DNA of 64,000 bases. It comes from Persicaria tinctoria. Lineage: Eukaryota; Streptophyta; Magnoliopsida; Caryophyllales; Polygonaceae. The notes under the pieces are model-generated. The model had not been told where the DNA came from. It was given only the letters and a program-made list of their open reading frames with translations, and searched no databases. This document shows, in pieces, positions 54,320 to 64,000 of this stretch. The translations under genes and the position numbers were made by a program. The first letter of the stretch is position 1. Every line of letters begins with the position of its first letter. Where the stretch lies: assembly GCA_037127255.1 (NCBI GenBank), contig JBANSL010000004.1, positions 35,924,467-35,988,466 of the forward strand, in the 5' to 3' direction.

Positions 54320-56324
54320 GCTTATGTTTCACAACCTGGTCAATAAGAGACATCAATTCGCAAGCTCGAAACCGAATTCCTAAAAATCAAAATTTTCCTG
54401 ATCAATAAGAGACACCAAGTGTTTTGACCTTTCCTTTGACAACTGCATCAAAAAAAAAGAGGGAAAACTATACTCTTTATGGCATACCAACAATGTTCTA
54501 CAATGTAGACCGTGAAGAACAATAAATAAGCATATAGGTTATCAATGCAAATGAGTTAAGTTGTCAAACAAGCCAACATAACTGAATAAATACTAAAACA
54601 GAAGAAATAGATCAAACCTACTATCAAAGCTTGCCAACAAGAATACACTTACCATGGAGATAAAGATCTACAGAGTTTAGGAACTCATTACCATCTAGTT
54701 TCCACGTAAGCATGTGAATTATAAATAGACAGATCAGAAATTCTTTTTTTTTATATATACATATATAGTAAAAATTCCGATTACTTGCAACTCAAGAGGG
54801 ATCATATGGTTTTGACATATGAGAAGCTTACAATCCAAAACGTAGTCAAAAGACATAAGAATTGTTAAAGATCTGTCTAGGGAACCTAACTAATTAGGTG
54901 AAAGGGAAAGAAATAGTTAATTCATCATTTTTCATCACAAGAACATGATACTAGGCCGACCTCATTTTAACTAAAAGACATGTCCAATTCTATAAAATAT
55001 TTTTACGATTTCTTTACTTACATTATCAACTCTATTTGTTCTTTCATAATAACATATTTAAAAAAAATGCATGCAGAGAATTATGCTAGTTTCTCTCAAA
55101 ATGTGAAAATGAGTGAAAAGTTTTTTGCTAGTTTCTCTCAAAATTTGAAAATGAGTGATGAGTTTATGCACGTTGTTCCAACCAACAAAAATAGTAGTCT
55201 TTTGTTAAACTTCAAATCTTGATTCTACTAAGCACAACAAAAATATTAGCAAAAGGGATTGTGCCTGTCATTTTCCTTTGATATACCTTAAATTCATAGC
55301 AACTGATCTTGACAACTATTTTCTTAAAGAAACGTGACAGAAAGTTGAATCCCACATTGGCACATTCAAATTAACCCAATGGTATTTTGCTTAATGGATA
55401 TCTTCATTTATATTTATTTCACTGGATACTATTCCCTCAATTAGCTTCCCATAGATGAACCAAACAAAACTTGAACATTCCATGAAATTAAGATATGAAA
55501 ACTAAAAATGAGTAATAAATCAAGGGGAAATGCATATTTGAGTTCAATTGGCATTCAAAAGTTTAAAAAGAAGTGTTCATTTCTACAAATTCATCGAGTC
55601 CTAAGGCTTACACGTTATTCCAAGTAGTTGGGCTTTCATGAGCACATTAATACTTCAATCACTATTAATAAACAACATGAATATCTTGTTTCAAATTTAC
55701 ACTCCTCATATGAAAAAGGACACGATGTAAGCCCCGCTTGCACAAAATTGATCACATAATAGCAATATGAAATATACCTCGCACGAAGAAAATTTAGGGT
55801 TTTGGCTAGACTCTATATTGCTTGGGAATTTGGGGCTTTTTGGGGAAGAAGCAAGAACCGCGGCGAGTAGCAACCACAACAAATAGCGAACCGCCGAGCA
55901 GTGACCACGACCTGTAGCGAACCGCCAAGCAGTGAACCGCCGAGTAGCGCCGAGTAGCGACCACAGCAAGCAGCGAACTGTTGAGAAATGAAAAATGGAG
56001 GAACAAAGAGGTGGAGGCGACCGGCAAATGGTTGCGCGAGGAACATCGGAGGATTCAGAGTGATTTTGACCTTGGATTTTGGGCAAACAGGGAAAGGATG
56101 AAGGGCGGACTGAGAGTCTGAGACGAGAGAGTGATTTTGAGACGAGAGAGTGAGGTTACTTCACTTTTGGGTAAATTTGATTTTGAGACGGGAGAGTGAG
56201 TTTATTTCACATTTTAGCGCAAAATTACAAAATTTAGATTAAAAAATTAGCGCGAAAAAATTTCTGCCTAATAGAGCATATAAGCATGGCATTTCTAAAA
56301 GCCATATTAAGGGCTGGAAATAAC

Positions 56325-57000
56325 TCGCGGTTACCCGCTCCATCCTCTTTACCCGTATTAATTTTGCGGATGAAAACCCGCAAAAAAGTGGGTGACGGGT
56401 GGAGCGGGTGCGGGTGAAGCGGGTGATGGATGGATTATGGGTGAAGATTTTTCACCCATAATCCGCCCCATTAACCCGCCCATTAACCCATCCCGCACAC
56501 CCGCCCCGCCAACCCGCATAAAATCCTTAAATTTACATATATAATGTATATGATTTAACTATTTTACCTTATTCAAGTTTAACTTCTACAAACTCTAATC
56601 CTTGATTGGTGCTTTGCCCACCAAATTTCAATTAGAATGGATATGGTCTCGGCTTGCTCTTCCACGTTATAGCAAAGGGATATACTAGATTAGTATATGA
56701 TTAGTATAGAGATATATACCCTTCCACTTTCAAATTTCAATGAGTTCGTCATTTTAGTGCTTTGCCGACCAAAAATATAAATACATAAACCCACCCATTT
56801 GTCATTTTGACTTAGAATTGGACTACTAGCTATTTATGTTGATTTGATTTTTTTTCACTCATTGGGTACCCGCTCCACCCGCATCACCCGCGCGAGTCGG
56901 ATGCGGATGAAAAAGTTTGCGGGTGATGGATGGAGCGGGTGAAGTTTTTTAATCGCGGGGCGGGTGATGGAGTGACTTCATCCACCCATAACCCGCCCCA
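56325..57000. repeat. hAT-like repeat with GCGGGT words
   Basis: Both sides carry GCGGGTGATGGATGGA/ACCCGCTCCATC words in inverse orientation around an A+T-rich centre (56520-56860). This is the layout of hAT subterminal regions. Exact ends and target copies were not found. Confidence 0.5.
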
Positions 57001-57054
57001 TTGAATAATATCATTATGCGTAATTAATAAGCATAATAGTATTATTCTTATTAA

Positions 57055-57345
57055 TTAATGGCGTTTTCTAAACGCCATAAAATATACCTATTACGACATT
57101 TAATAAACGTCATTGAATAATAACCTTCTAAATATCTACATCACCCCAAATTTATAGCGTTTATTATAAACGCTATAATATTTTATGGCGTTTAAAAAAC
57201 GCTATAATATTTTATGGCGTTTAAAAAACGCCATGAAATAATAGCACTCTAAAAATAATGGCGTTTTTGTTTCAAAACGCCATTAAATACACTTTTAACG
57301 ACATTTTGTGAAAAACGTCATTGTTTAAATGTGATTAAAGAGTGC
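57055..57345. repeat. Right subterminal repeat zone of CACTA
   Basis: ATGGCGTTT/AAACGCCAT palindromes recur (57059, 57185, 57214, 57259), with slightly changed forms nearer the end (GACATTTTGTGAAAAACGTC). Confidence 0.85.
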
Positions 57346-58903
57346 ATTTCTAGTAGTGTCAATGTCGAGTAAAAGTGATCGATATCGACTAACCTTGTCG
57401 GGCTTGCCTGCAGCTACAAAACAGAAGACGAAAACAAGCTGATATCGAGTAGATGGGTACTCGACGTCGACTAATAGTACTCGATATCGACTAGAAAGTG
57501 GTCAATCTCGAGTGTCTGTCAGTGCAGAAAACACGAAATTGGTAGATGTAAATAAATAAACTAAAAGCTCCTAGAATCGGTGTTTCAACGCCATATTAAT
57601 AATCATATAAGAATCATGCTACAAGTATAAATGATCATGCATTTTCATCAAATAACTTCCGTCAATAACAAATAGAAAAATAGAGGCTTTCGCATAAACC
57701 TTAATTGTTACTAACCATTTTCACTTAATTAATCCAAGTTTGCATTAAGATCACTTTCACTTCAATAACACAAATAAGGATCACATTCGAATGTCGCAGA
57801 ACAATCATGCAAATCAGGGATAGAAGATGAAATCGCAATAAAGATTGTATCTTTGATGCATTACCTTACATGGCTATCGTCGGGCTCACCCAGACCCTAG
57901 AAGTTGGGTGACTACTCGCTCTTCATCCTAGCAAACATCAATAATATAAAAGAACTAACTTGCATTAAATCAAACAAAAGCTTACCATCGAACAAAGTCA
58001 ATTCCGCTCTCGCCTCCTTCAACTTACTCGGCCAAAAGCTCTCTAAAAACTCCTACCTTCGAATGTAAATTGGAATATCTAATGGAATAGAATGCCTAAG
58101 AACCAGCCCCTAGGGCCTTATTAATAGTGTTCAATCCTCGCTATCCAAGGAAAGAACAACTCTATCTCTATCAATATCTATCTATCTCTTTCTTAAGATA
58201 TAAAGTTTGTAAATAAAATAAATAAGACAAATGAAATTTCCTAAAGTAAATAGGAGAATTATCTATTGTTGATAAATATTTTCAACTTCATAGATCTTCA
58301 TGTTCCTTGGTAGGTAAGTAATCAATCTCTTGGACTCTCACTCGACTTCGACTCGAATTCTGCTTCTGGGTAGTACTCGACATCGAGTAAAGTACTCGAC
58401 ATCAAGTAGAATTTATCTTCTCCTCGGATTTGTCTTCGATCTAGGCTAGGATTACACTCGACATCGAGTAGAGTAATCGACATCGAGTAGTTCTATGCTC
58501 TCGAGTGGTCTTCTGCTTGACTAGTGCTCTAGGAGGTGATTTCGACCAGAGTTTACTCGACATCGACCAGTTTGATCGACGTTGACTATTCATGTCAAGT
58601 GGATTCTTCTCTGTCTCCTACTCTGGCTCAACTCCTACTTGATCTTGGGCTTTCTATAGTCGACCTCGAGCATTCTAATGGTTTCCTTCCCTTCTCTGAA
58701 TTGCGTGTAAAGTGTCTCAATTTGTGCGAAAGTAAACAGAAACTAGTGTAGATCTCTATAATTGGCAAATAACCATAAACTATATAGATTATGTATAATT
58801 CTAACCCAATGACATGAAATACATACATAAATCGATATAAAAGTTAATGCAAAACATGGCAAAATAGGCGCACATCTAATGACACACATACACACCTACT
58901 TAC

Positions 58904-59048
58904 CCGAGCTCGATGCTTCTTCTATCTTCATCTTGTCGGGATGCTTCCTCATTATATGAAGCTTCAACGTTCTATAGTCAGAGCCTCTCGTAATGTTGCA
59001 CTTGTGATCACAATGGTTGTGGAACAACGTCACGGTTTGATCGACCAT
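58904..59048 (-). pseudogene. hAT transposase first exon with BED zinc finger
   Basis: From an ATG at 59048 the minus strand encodes 48 codons (MVDQTVTLFHNHCDHKCNIT...). The finger pattern is Cys-x2-Cys, Gly-Ser, Leu and His-x4-His (CDHKCN ... YRTLKLHIMRKHP), the DNA-binding BED finger of hAT transposases. The exon ends at a consensus donor (G|GTAAGT at 58903-58898). The rest of the gene should follow to the left, but the sequence meets the Athila-like LTR at 58874. With the C-terminal domain at 44330-44790 this brackets one transposase gene. Confidence 0.65.
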
Positions 59049-59267
59049 GATAACGATATTACGAAAATGAAGTGTATGATTGTAATTTCATTGTAAGTTG
59101 ATGGGATTATGGAATATTTGGATGAGAATTGAAATGAAATGAATCAAGGAGACGAGATTTTATAGGCATTTTGGGTCGAGCTAGCCGTTGTGCAATCAAC
59201 GCCTACATTCTTTTTAAATCATATATGTGAGGCTTACTTCCAACAACAAATATTTTGAAAAACGGGT

Positions 59268-59408
59268 CGACCCACTAGGTCTGACCCACCGGGTAAGCGG
59301 GTTCCCAAACCCCCGACCCTAACCCTAAACCGCAACCCTTCTTGCCCCTTTGACCCGAGAACCCGCACCCCTTGGTTCACGGTCAACCGTAGCCTGTAGC
59401 CACGTCTA
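59268..59408. repeat. hAT right subterminal region
   Basis: It is rich in GGGTCGACCC, CCACCGGG and TAACCC words, mirroring the left end at 43300-43460, and ends GTGGCTAC-type inverted. Confidence 0.75.
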
Positions 59409-59409
59409 G

Positions 59410-59975
59410 TTCACACTACATACACCGTTGACTTTGCTGATGTCGCTAACATTGCTGACGTTGCTTATATCGGCATTGCTGACATCGTCGCTTTCATCCC
59501 ATTTGTTGTGGTAAGTCTCTAGTCGGGTTGCTCTCATCTTCGCATAAGAACCTACACATTTTCTTGCACCAAGTTCTCTTGCGGTAAATAATTCAACAAA
59601 ATCAAAATAATAATCAACTTATAAAAATCAACAACTATGATTAATTCAAAAAAAAATGAGCAACCTAAAAAAATTAGTAGTTATGCATCCTATTATCTTA
59701 AGAATCAAGCAAAAAAAAAATGAGTAACTTATCAATTCATAATGGATAATTTACTCAATTTAACACAATAGAAATTGTTGATATACATGGCACATAGCAA
59801 TCTCATTTTATAATGGATAATCTAGCACCAAAAATAATATTGATATCAAAAAAGCTTGACAGTAAACAATGATGATGCTCTTACTACTAACATTATTGAT
59901 GTTGAAAACAATGCTGGTGCTTTTACCACTAATATTGCCTACAACAACGTTAGCACAACATATACCGTTGAGTTT
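59410..59975. repeat. Degenerate repeat related to 42830-43110
   Basis: CTAACATTGCTGACGTTGCT (59446) and TAACATTATTGATGTTGAAA (59888) resemble the ~18-bp repeat on the other side of the hAT. The middle (59510-59860) is A-rich spacer. Confidence 0.5.
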
Positions 59976-61580
59976 TACAAAGTGAGTTCATATACTCTAT
60001 AGGGCAACACCAAAGCATGATGCGAAAGATGAAAATGTTGTAGTGAGTAACATAGTTGCAAATTTGCAATTAGATACTGAGATTCAGCGCACAATACAAT
60101 TCACATAAACTCACAATTACTCAATTAGTTCGAACAAGCAGTAAGTTAAATTCTTCAAATTTGCCAAAAAGAGATTAAGTTGAATACTTGAATCACAATC
60201 ATTGGTGAAACAATTTGCCAAAATCTATGACTTTTGAATCCATAGATTTAGAGTGATTGATGAAATCCGACGTAAGCCATGACTTGCAACCACGGGAGTG
60301 TGCGAGTGCGAGAGAGAAGCCACATCTGAAATGCACTTAGATCTAGGGCTTGTCAATTTATAGATCTCAAATATGACATCCATGGCAGATATGGGAGAAC
60401 AAATGAGCACAAGAGGAGGAAGAGATACGCTAGTCAAACCCCAACATCCCACTCGCCAACCCCCCCAATCGACAAGCACACCATCTTCTCCTCTTCCTTC
60501 TTGATCCCCACCTTGTAATTCTCCGCCAGCAGCGACAATACTTTTTTATTTTGTGTCAAGCAATAGCAGTCCTTAGCAATTATGCATATTCATCAAATCT
60601 GATTGAGTGTCCAAAGAAGTCCTTTTTTCCTTTATGTTTTATTTTTCTTCACACATCTAAACGATTTTCTTCTTCATCCCCATGGAAAAACCTTTATAAC
60701 AGAGTCACTTTTCAAGAAATTTGACTTTTTGAGGAACACTTTCATGTCTTTAGCAGATATGTGGTGGCAAAGCTTCAAAGGGATTTTTGTTGCCTTGTTC
60801 TTGTCAATTGAAGAGGAGGTTATTGAATGAATACTAAGCCAATCGTCATTAGTTGGATTACAGGTATTCTTTCATGGAGTCTCACCCTTTTGTCCTATAA
60901 CTTTCCAATTACATACCATTTATTAACACACTCATTTTTAATTATTGTTTGTTTGCTAATTTGTTATTCCATCGAACATGCATAATATCAAACCTTTTGT
61001 CTAATTTTTTTAATATAAAAGGCCAAAGAGCAGTGAGAACAATCCCCAACATGTATTGTAGGTAAACTACATGTAGTTACCTTTCAACCCTATTCTACTG
61101 TTGGCTTTTGAGTTAGATTTTTTTTCCCTGCCTTATATTAGGAGTTTACGATGTTACAGAGATTATATTGAGAGCAAGTTTGGAATATTCTGGTAGCCTT
61201 AATTCATTGAATTCATTGCTTTTGAAATGGAATCAACCTTGATCTCTATACTGGAAGTATTATCTGAAAAATTTATTAGCGCATCTAGGGCTTGTATGCT
61301 TCTATATATATTCTCCTTCACAAGATCTATGCAAATTAAAATTGGACTTGGTTCTAGCCTTTTTTCATCTAAGTGGCCATGATATTTTCTTACATCACAG
61401 AGCTAGAGAAATTTTAAGCTGCTTATTGTATATTGGAGCACCATGTCAATCTGTTGCAATAAGAAAAGGAAGAGTTGCCCATGGTATAATCATTGATATT
61501 AGGAAAATTCTTCCTTTTTTCTTCATCCTCCATCCTTGTTTATTGATAACCTTAAGTGAATGCTTGTTTTGATTTTCCAG
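59976..61580. other. No gene supported
   Basis: The minus frame at 60225-60479 and the plus frames at 60603-60830 and 61342-61572 hold no motif I recognise. The stretch could be intronic relative to the exon-like pieces that follow. Confidence 0.4.
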
Positions 61581-61718
61581 GAACAAACCAATGCCACCAT
61601 GGAGATGGAAGAAAAAGCAATATGGTTTTCAAAAGAGAAAGCTTCTCTTAAAGCCATTAAAGAATAGGCAATTGCATATAATGTTGAGATCATATAATTG
61701 TCAACTGAAATTTCAAAG
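61581..61718 (+). pseudogene. Exon-like fragment of an unknown coiled-coil protein
   Basis: A pyrimidine tract and AG (61579-61580) precede, and GTATG (61719) follows, an exact 138-nt, phase-0 exon. It reads EQTNATMEMEEKAIWFSKEK then ASLKAIKE, a stop, AIAYNVEII, a stop, LSTEISK. The heptad-like Glu/Lys/Ile spacing suggests a coiled coil. Two stops make it a pseudogene piece. It has no transposon signature, so it could be a relic of, or captured from, a host gene. The family is not recognised. Confidence 0.4.
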
Positions 61719-62369
61719 GTATGACTATGATCTTTGGTTATGATTATCTAAGCTTATGAGTGTTTTAAAACAATTGGTTGGAACTTTGATGCTATAAGAT
61801 TTATAGAGTTTTAACCCGTCCCTCCAATTTCTTCACCGCTTTTGAATGTGATTTTCTATCAGATCGTTATTTTAGATCAATTGATTCTCATTCTTCTCAT
61901 CTTTTCTTCTGTGCGGGTTATTTCAAGACAAGAATTAGCACTGACAAATTTTCAATATCTCGATGCTAGGTATTTTACAAACCTTCATAGGCATGACGAT
62001 TTTGCTTCTATGTGATATGGATGATGAACAAAATGATTTGTAAAGAAGTGTACAAGGTCAGTAAGGTTCTAGCTTCGAATTTGATGGATCAATGCATTTG
62101 TTCTATAAGCTTAGATTATGTGGTAGCCCCATGTTGTAAGGTTGCAACCAATCAAATCTTCATGGTCAATTGAATATGGATGTTGTATTTGACTTTTACG
62201 ATCATTGGGCGCTATAGTTTTGAATATGCTCTATTGAGTAGAGGTTTTTTAATAGACAAGCATGATGTTTAAATGCATGGTGTTTACGGGAAGGAGTAAC
62301 CTTTTTTTTCCATTTCAGTATTATTGTTTTGCTTTATTCTCACATACTAATTCTCTTCCTTGTCTACAG

Positions 62370-62405
62370 GCTGGTATTGTTGCCCAATTGAAGTTTGATA
62401 TTTAG
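62370..62405 (+). pseudogene. Second exon-like fragment
   Basis: After TTGTCTACAG the frame continues in the same phase with AGIVAQLKFDI and a stop. It fits as the next, last exon after 61581-61718, but the support is only the splice acceptor and phase. Confidence 0.3.
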
Positions 62406-62559
62406 AGTTTCCAATCGTAAATCATCACCTTACTAATTAGCTAGACTTTATGTTTGATTAAATTGTGAATAACAAGTTGTTGATGAGTAATAACACAGCG
62501 GAGTTTTTATCTAGTAGTTTAGGGATGTCTGAAATAAATTAGTATTATTGGTCTCCCAT

Positions 62560-62745
62560 GTTTCATATTCTCACATATTATAATGATGGTTAAAAGCTTA
62601 TTCACTGCCCTTGTCTCAACTGTGATGTTTATAATTTGTGATCCCAATGTATTTTTTTATAGGGTTACTAATAGAAAGATTTATTTATTCTCACATATTG
62701 TAATGATGGTTAAAAGCTTATTCAATGGTCTCAACTGTGGTGTGA
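62560..62745. repeat. Partial 120-bp tandem duplication
   Basis: TATTCTCACATATT followed by TAATGATGGTTAAAAGCTTA occurs at 62567/62581 and again 120 bp later at 62687/62701. It abuts the LTR that follows. Confidence 0.8.
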
Positions 62746-63132
62746 TGTCCATGTTTTGTGTCATGTTTTATATTGACTTTTATATCGATTTCTGTATACA
62801 TTTCATGCATTTGGGTTAGAATAGTACAGAATCTATGTAGTTCACACTTATTTGCCAAAATATGGAGTCTACACTAGTTTCTATTTAATTTCGCAGAAAT
62901 CAGACGCACTTTGGAGCTTAAAGGAAAGTCATGAAGAAGCTAAGGATGGTGAAGCTGGAGAAAATACCACTTTTCACCATTCAACATTCTGAATCAAGCT
63001 TTGATGTCTTCATGAGAGTTGTAGTCCTCGAAAAGATTTTTCCAACGCATGCTCATATGCGTCAATCGGACGAACGCGGACTCAGGAAAGTGTGTTTCAA
63101 GAACGGAGCAGAATGCTGAAAGCACACATAAC

Positions 63133-63370
63133 TAGTCGACGTCGAGTAACTTTTTGGTTGAGTTGCCTCCCAGAAGTCAAGAACGAGCACCAGACCACTC
63201 GAGAGCACAATTCTAGTCGACGTTGAGAAGTTTTGGTCGACGTCGAGTACACCCGACGAGTCCGAATTCTGCCCGAGCTCAAGTGCAACCCTGGAGGAAA
63301 AATTCTACTCGATGTCGAGGAGTTCGGTCGACGTCGAGGACAATCCAGTCGAGTCCGAGTCCGAGATCAG
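63133..63370 (+). promoter_or_regulatory. Array of GTCGACGTCGAGTA motifs in the U3
   Basis: The motif occurs at about 63135, 63215, 63236, 63306, 63328 and 63350 with small changes, 220-455 bp upstream of the TATA box. The same words occur in the two other LTRs of this family. Their place in U3 suggests transcription-factor or silencing target sites; this is inference. Confidence 0.5.
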
Positions 63371-63587
63371 GTTGTGTCCGAGAAGATAGTGTTACTTGCA
63401 AGCCAAGAGATGTGGAATTCTATCCATTCAAGAGAAGATCTATCAAGATGGAAGGGATTTATCCACTTTAGATATAGTTTCCTTATAGATCTAATTACTT
63501 TATCAATTATGTTTTATCTTATGCTTTTAGATATGAAATTTTTAGATATAGATAGATGTTCCTTCCAAGTATAGCTAGATGGAACAC

Positions 63588-63595
63588 TATAAATA
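63588..63595 (+). promoter_or_regulatory. TATA box of the LTR promoter
   Basis: TATAAATA is followed by the conserved AGGCCCTAGG stretch. This is the expected U3/R border. Confidence 0.65.
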
Positions 63596-63654
63596 AGGCC
63601 CTAGGGGGCTGATTTTCATTCATACAACCCAAGTCGTGTTCGGGCGCAAGAAGA

Positions 63655-63745
63655 GAGGAGAGAGAGAGAGAGAGAGAGAGAGAAGAAGAAGAAGAAGAAG
63701 AAGAAGAGAAGAAAAAGAGAGAGTGTGAGAGAGAGAGAGAGAAGG
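63655..63745. repeat. (GA)n and (AAG)n microsatellite in the LTR leader
   Basis: Runs of AG, then AAG, then AG again. A purine-rich block just downstream of the TATA box. Confidence 0.95.
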
Positions 63746-64000
63746 CGAGTGGGAGAAGAAGATGAACGTTTGGAAGGTTTTGTAAGTTTTAGATTTAGTT
63801 TAATGTTAAAGTTATTTTCTTTCATCATGTTTGCTTTCTAATTTCCTTCTTCTAGGGTCGGGGTGAGCCCGACGATAGTCATGCACACTTGAGGTAAAGT
63901 TTTGATATTTATTATGTTTTGATCATCCACTGCCTTTTATATGTTTATTGCCTACTCGAAAGAATAGAGATTCATGTTAATAACTTGAATTATAAACACA

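Larger units (their letters stand above)
51993..57358. mobile_element. Non-autonomous CACTA (En/Spm-type) transposon
   Basis: The ends CACTAGTACAAGTAGACTC and, inverted, CACTACTAGAAATGCACTC are CACTA terminal repeats, flanked by a 3-bp TCA duplication (51990-51992 and 57359-57361). The sister LTR near 45163 shows the empty site. Both subterminal zones are filled with ATGGCGTTT/AAACGCCAT words. No TNPA/TNPD-like frame is present in the 5.4 kb. It carries a hAT MITE and a second hAT-like repeat. Confidence 0.92.
44968..58874 (-). mobile_element. Athila/Tat-like Ty3/Gypsy element, deleted and multiply invaded
   Basis: On the minus strand: LTR (58874-51830, with a CACTA inside), a TGGCGCCAATGCCGGGGA primer site, gag N-terminus, gag-protease hinge with the LRSG motif, protease start, then the second LTR (46695-44968). 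RT, RNase H and integrase are absent. Gag is split by another LTR element (48534-51182) and the hinge-protease border by a solo LTR (46911-48146). The order and the shared frame logic support one original element. No target duplication was found for it, and the LTR outer ends are approximate. Confidence 0.75.
51830..58874 (-). repeat. 5' LTR of the Athila/Tat-like element, split by CACTA
   Basis: The two parts (51830-51992 and 57362-58874) are together about 1.67 kb and align with 44968-46695. The break at 51992/57359 is the CACTA insertion. The outer end (58861-58874) is uncertain by about 15 bp. Confidence 0.82.
43293..59408 (-). mobile_element. hAT transposon, internally deleted and filled with other elements
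   Basis: The left end TAGGCATGGCCACGGG and right end (inverted) TAGACGTGGCTACAGG form terminal repeats. They are flanked by 8-bp target copies ATTCACAC (43285-43292) and GTTCACAC (59409-59416), matching at seven of eight. The minus strand carries a BED-finger exon near the right end and the dimerisation domain near the left. The central transposase is missing. An Athila/Tat-like element occupies 44968-58874. Subterminal G+C-rich GGGTCGACCC words occur at both ends, a hAT trait. Confidence 0.8.
62746..64000 (+). repeat. Athila/Tat-like LTR in plus orientation, incomplete at window edge
   Basis: It is homologous, inverted, to 44968-46695 and 57362-58874: CTACACTAGTTTCTATTTAATTTCGCAGAA, AAATAAGGCCCTAGG, and GGGTCGGGGTGAGCCCGACGATAG all recur. 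The internal U3 (62900-63480) diverges more than the flanks. The LTR end and any internal region lie beyond the window. Confidence 0.75.

Noticed and set aside
44963..58882. A target duplication for the Athila/Tat-like element
   Set aside because: The left flank CATGA has no exact partner at the right end; only 4/5 matches at implausible borders were found.
60225..60830. Small frames on both strands as genes
   Set aside because: No motif, no start or splice context, and no similarity I recognise.
63616..63828. A Ser/Leu/Phe-run protein at the window end
   Set aside because: It is a reading of the (GA)n/(AAG)n tract in the LTR leader.

Overview
This is plant nuclear DNA, most likely from a eudicot. 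The window is almost entirely transposable elements piled into one another, and I find no intact host gene. Coding capacity comes from plant lineages of LTR retrotransposons (Copia Tork/TNT1-like and SIRE-like; Gypsy CRM-like and Athila/Tat-like), an L1-type LINE with a plant RNase H, a SINE with a TTG-rich tail, and hAT, CACTA, PIF/Harbinger and Stowaway DNA elements. The species cannot be told from the sequence. || Layout. (1) 1-1700: remnant of a Copia element (gag-protease, PBS, LTR). (2) 1700-23545: a five-deep nest, all LTR elements in minus orientation. An inverted-repeat MITE-like element is split by a Tork-like Copia (1762-23240, target duplication ATCAC). That Copia is split in its RT by a SIRE-like Copia (3925-19019, GAAAG). 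The SIRE is split in its pol by a CRM-like Gypsy (6945-15854, TCTTC). The right CRM LTR carries a Stowaway MITE (15127-15361, TA). By-eye LTR differences (about 2.7%, 2.7% and 1.6% from outside in) agree with this order. (3) 23996-27550: a second Stowaway MITE split by a 3.3-kb non-autonomous LTR element (TAACC) that holds a 23-bp minisatellite. (4) 27551-35999: AT-rich DNA, a 770-bp foldback, a decayed minus-strand LINE, and a pair of inverted repeat arms. (5) 36000-40530: a ~120-bp tandem repeat split by a decayed plus-strand Copia. (6) 41076-42200: a PIF/Harbinger-like MITE containing a SINE 3' end and a perfect 24-bp hairpin. (7) 43285-59416: a hAT transposon with a near-perfect 8-bp target duplication 16 kb apart, a BED zinc-finger exon at one end and the dimerisation domain at the other. 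It is filled by an Athila/Tat-like Gypsy whose LTR carries a CACTA element, which in turn carries hAT-type elements. (8) 59410-64000: decayed repeats, two exon-like fragments of an unrecognised gene, and a plus-strand Athila/Tat-like LTR that runs off the right edge. || How the parts relate. The LTR elements encode the usual gag, protease, integrase, RT and RNase H, but every copy here is broken by stops, frameshifts, deletions or insertions. The CRM-like copy is the least damaged. The SIRE copy is a deletion derivative, and the CACTA and several others are non-autonomous. The window is best read as a layered insertion record of a gene-poor, possibly pericentromeric region.
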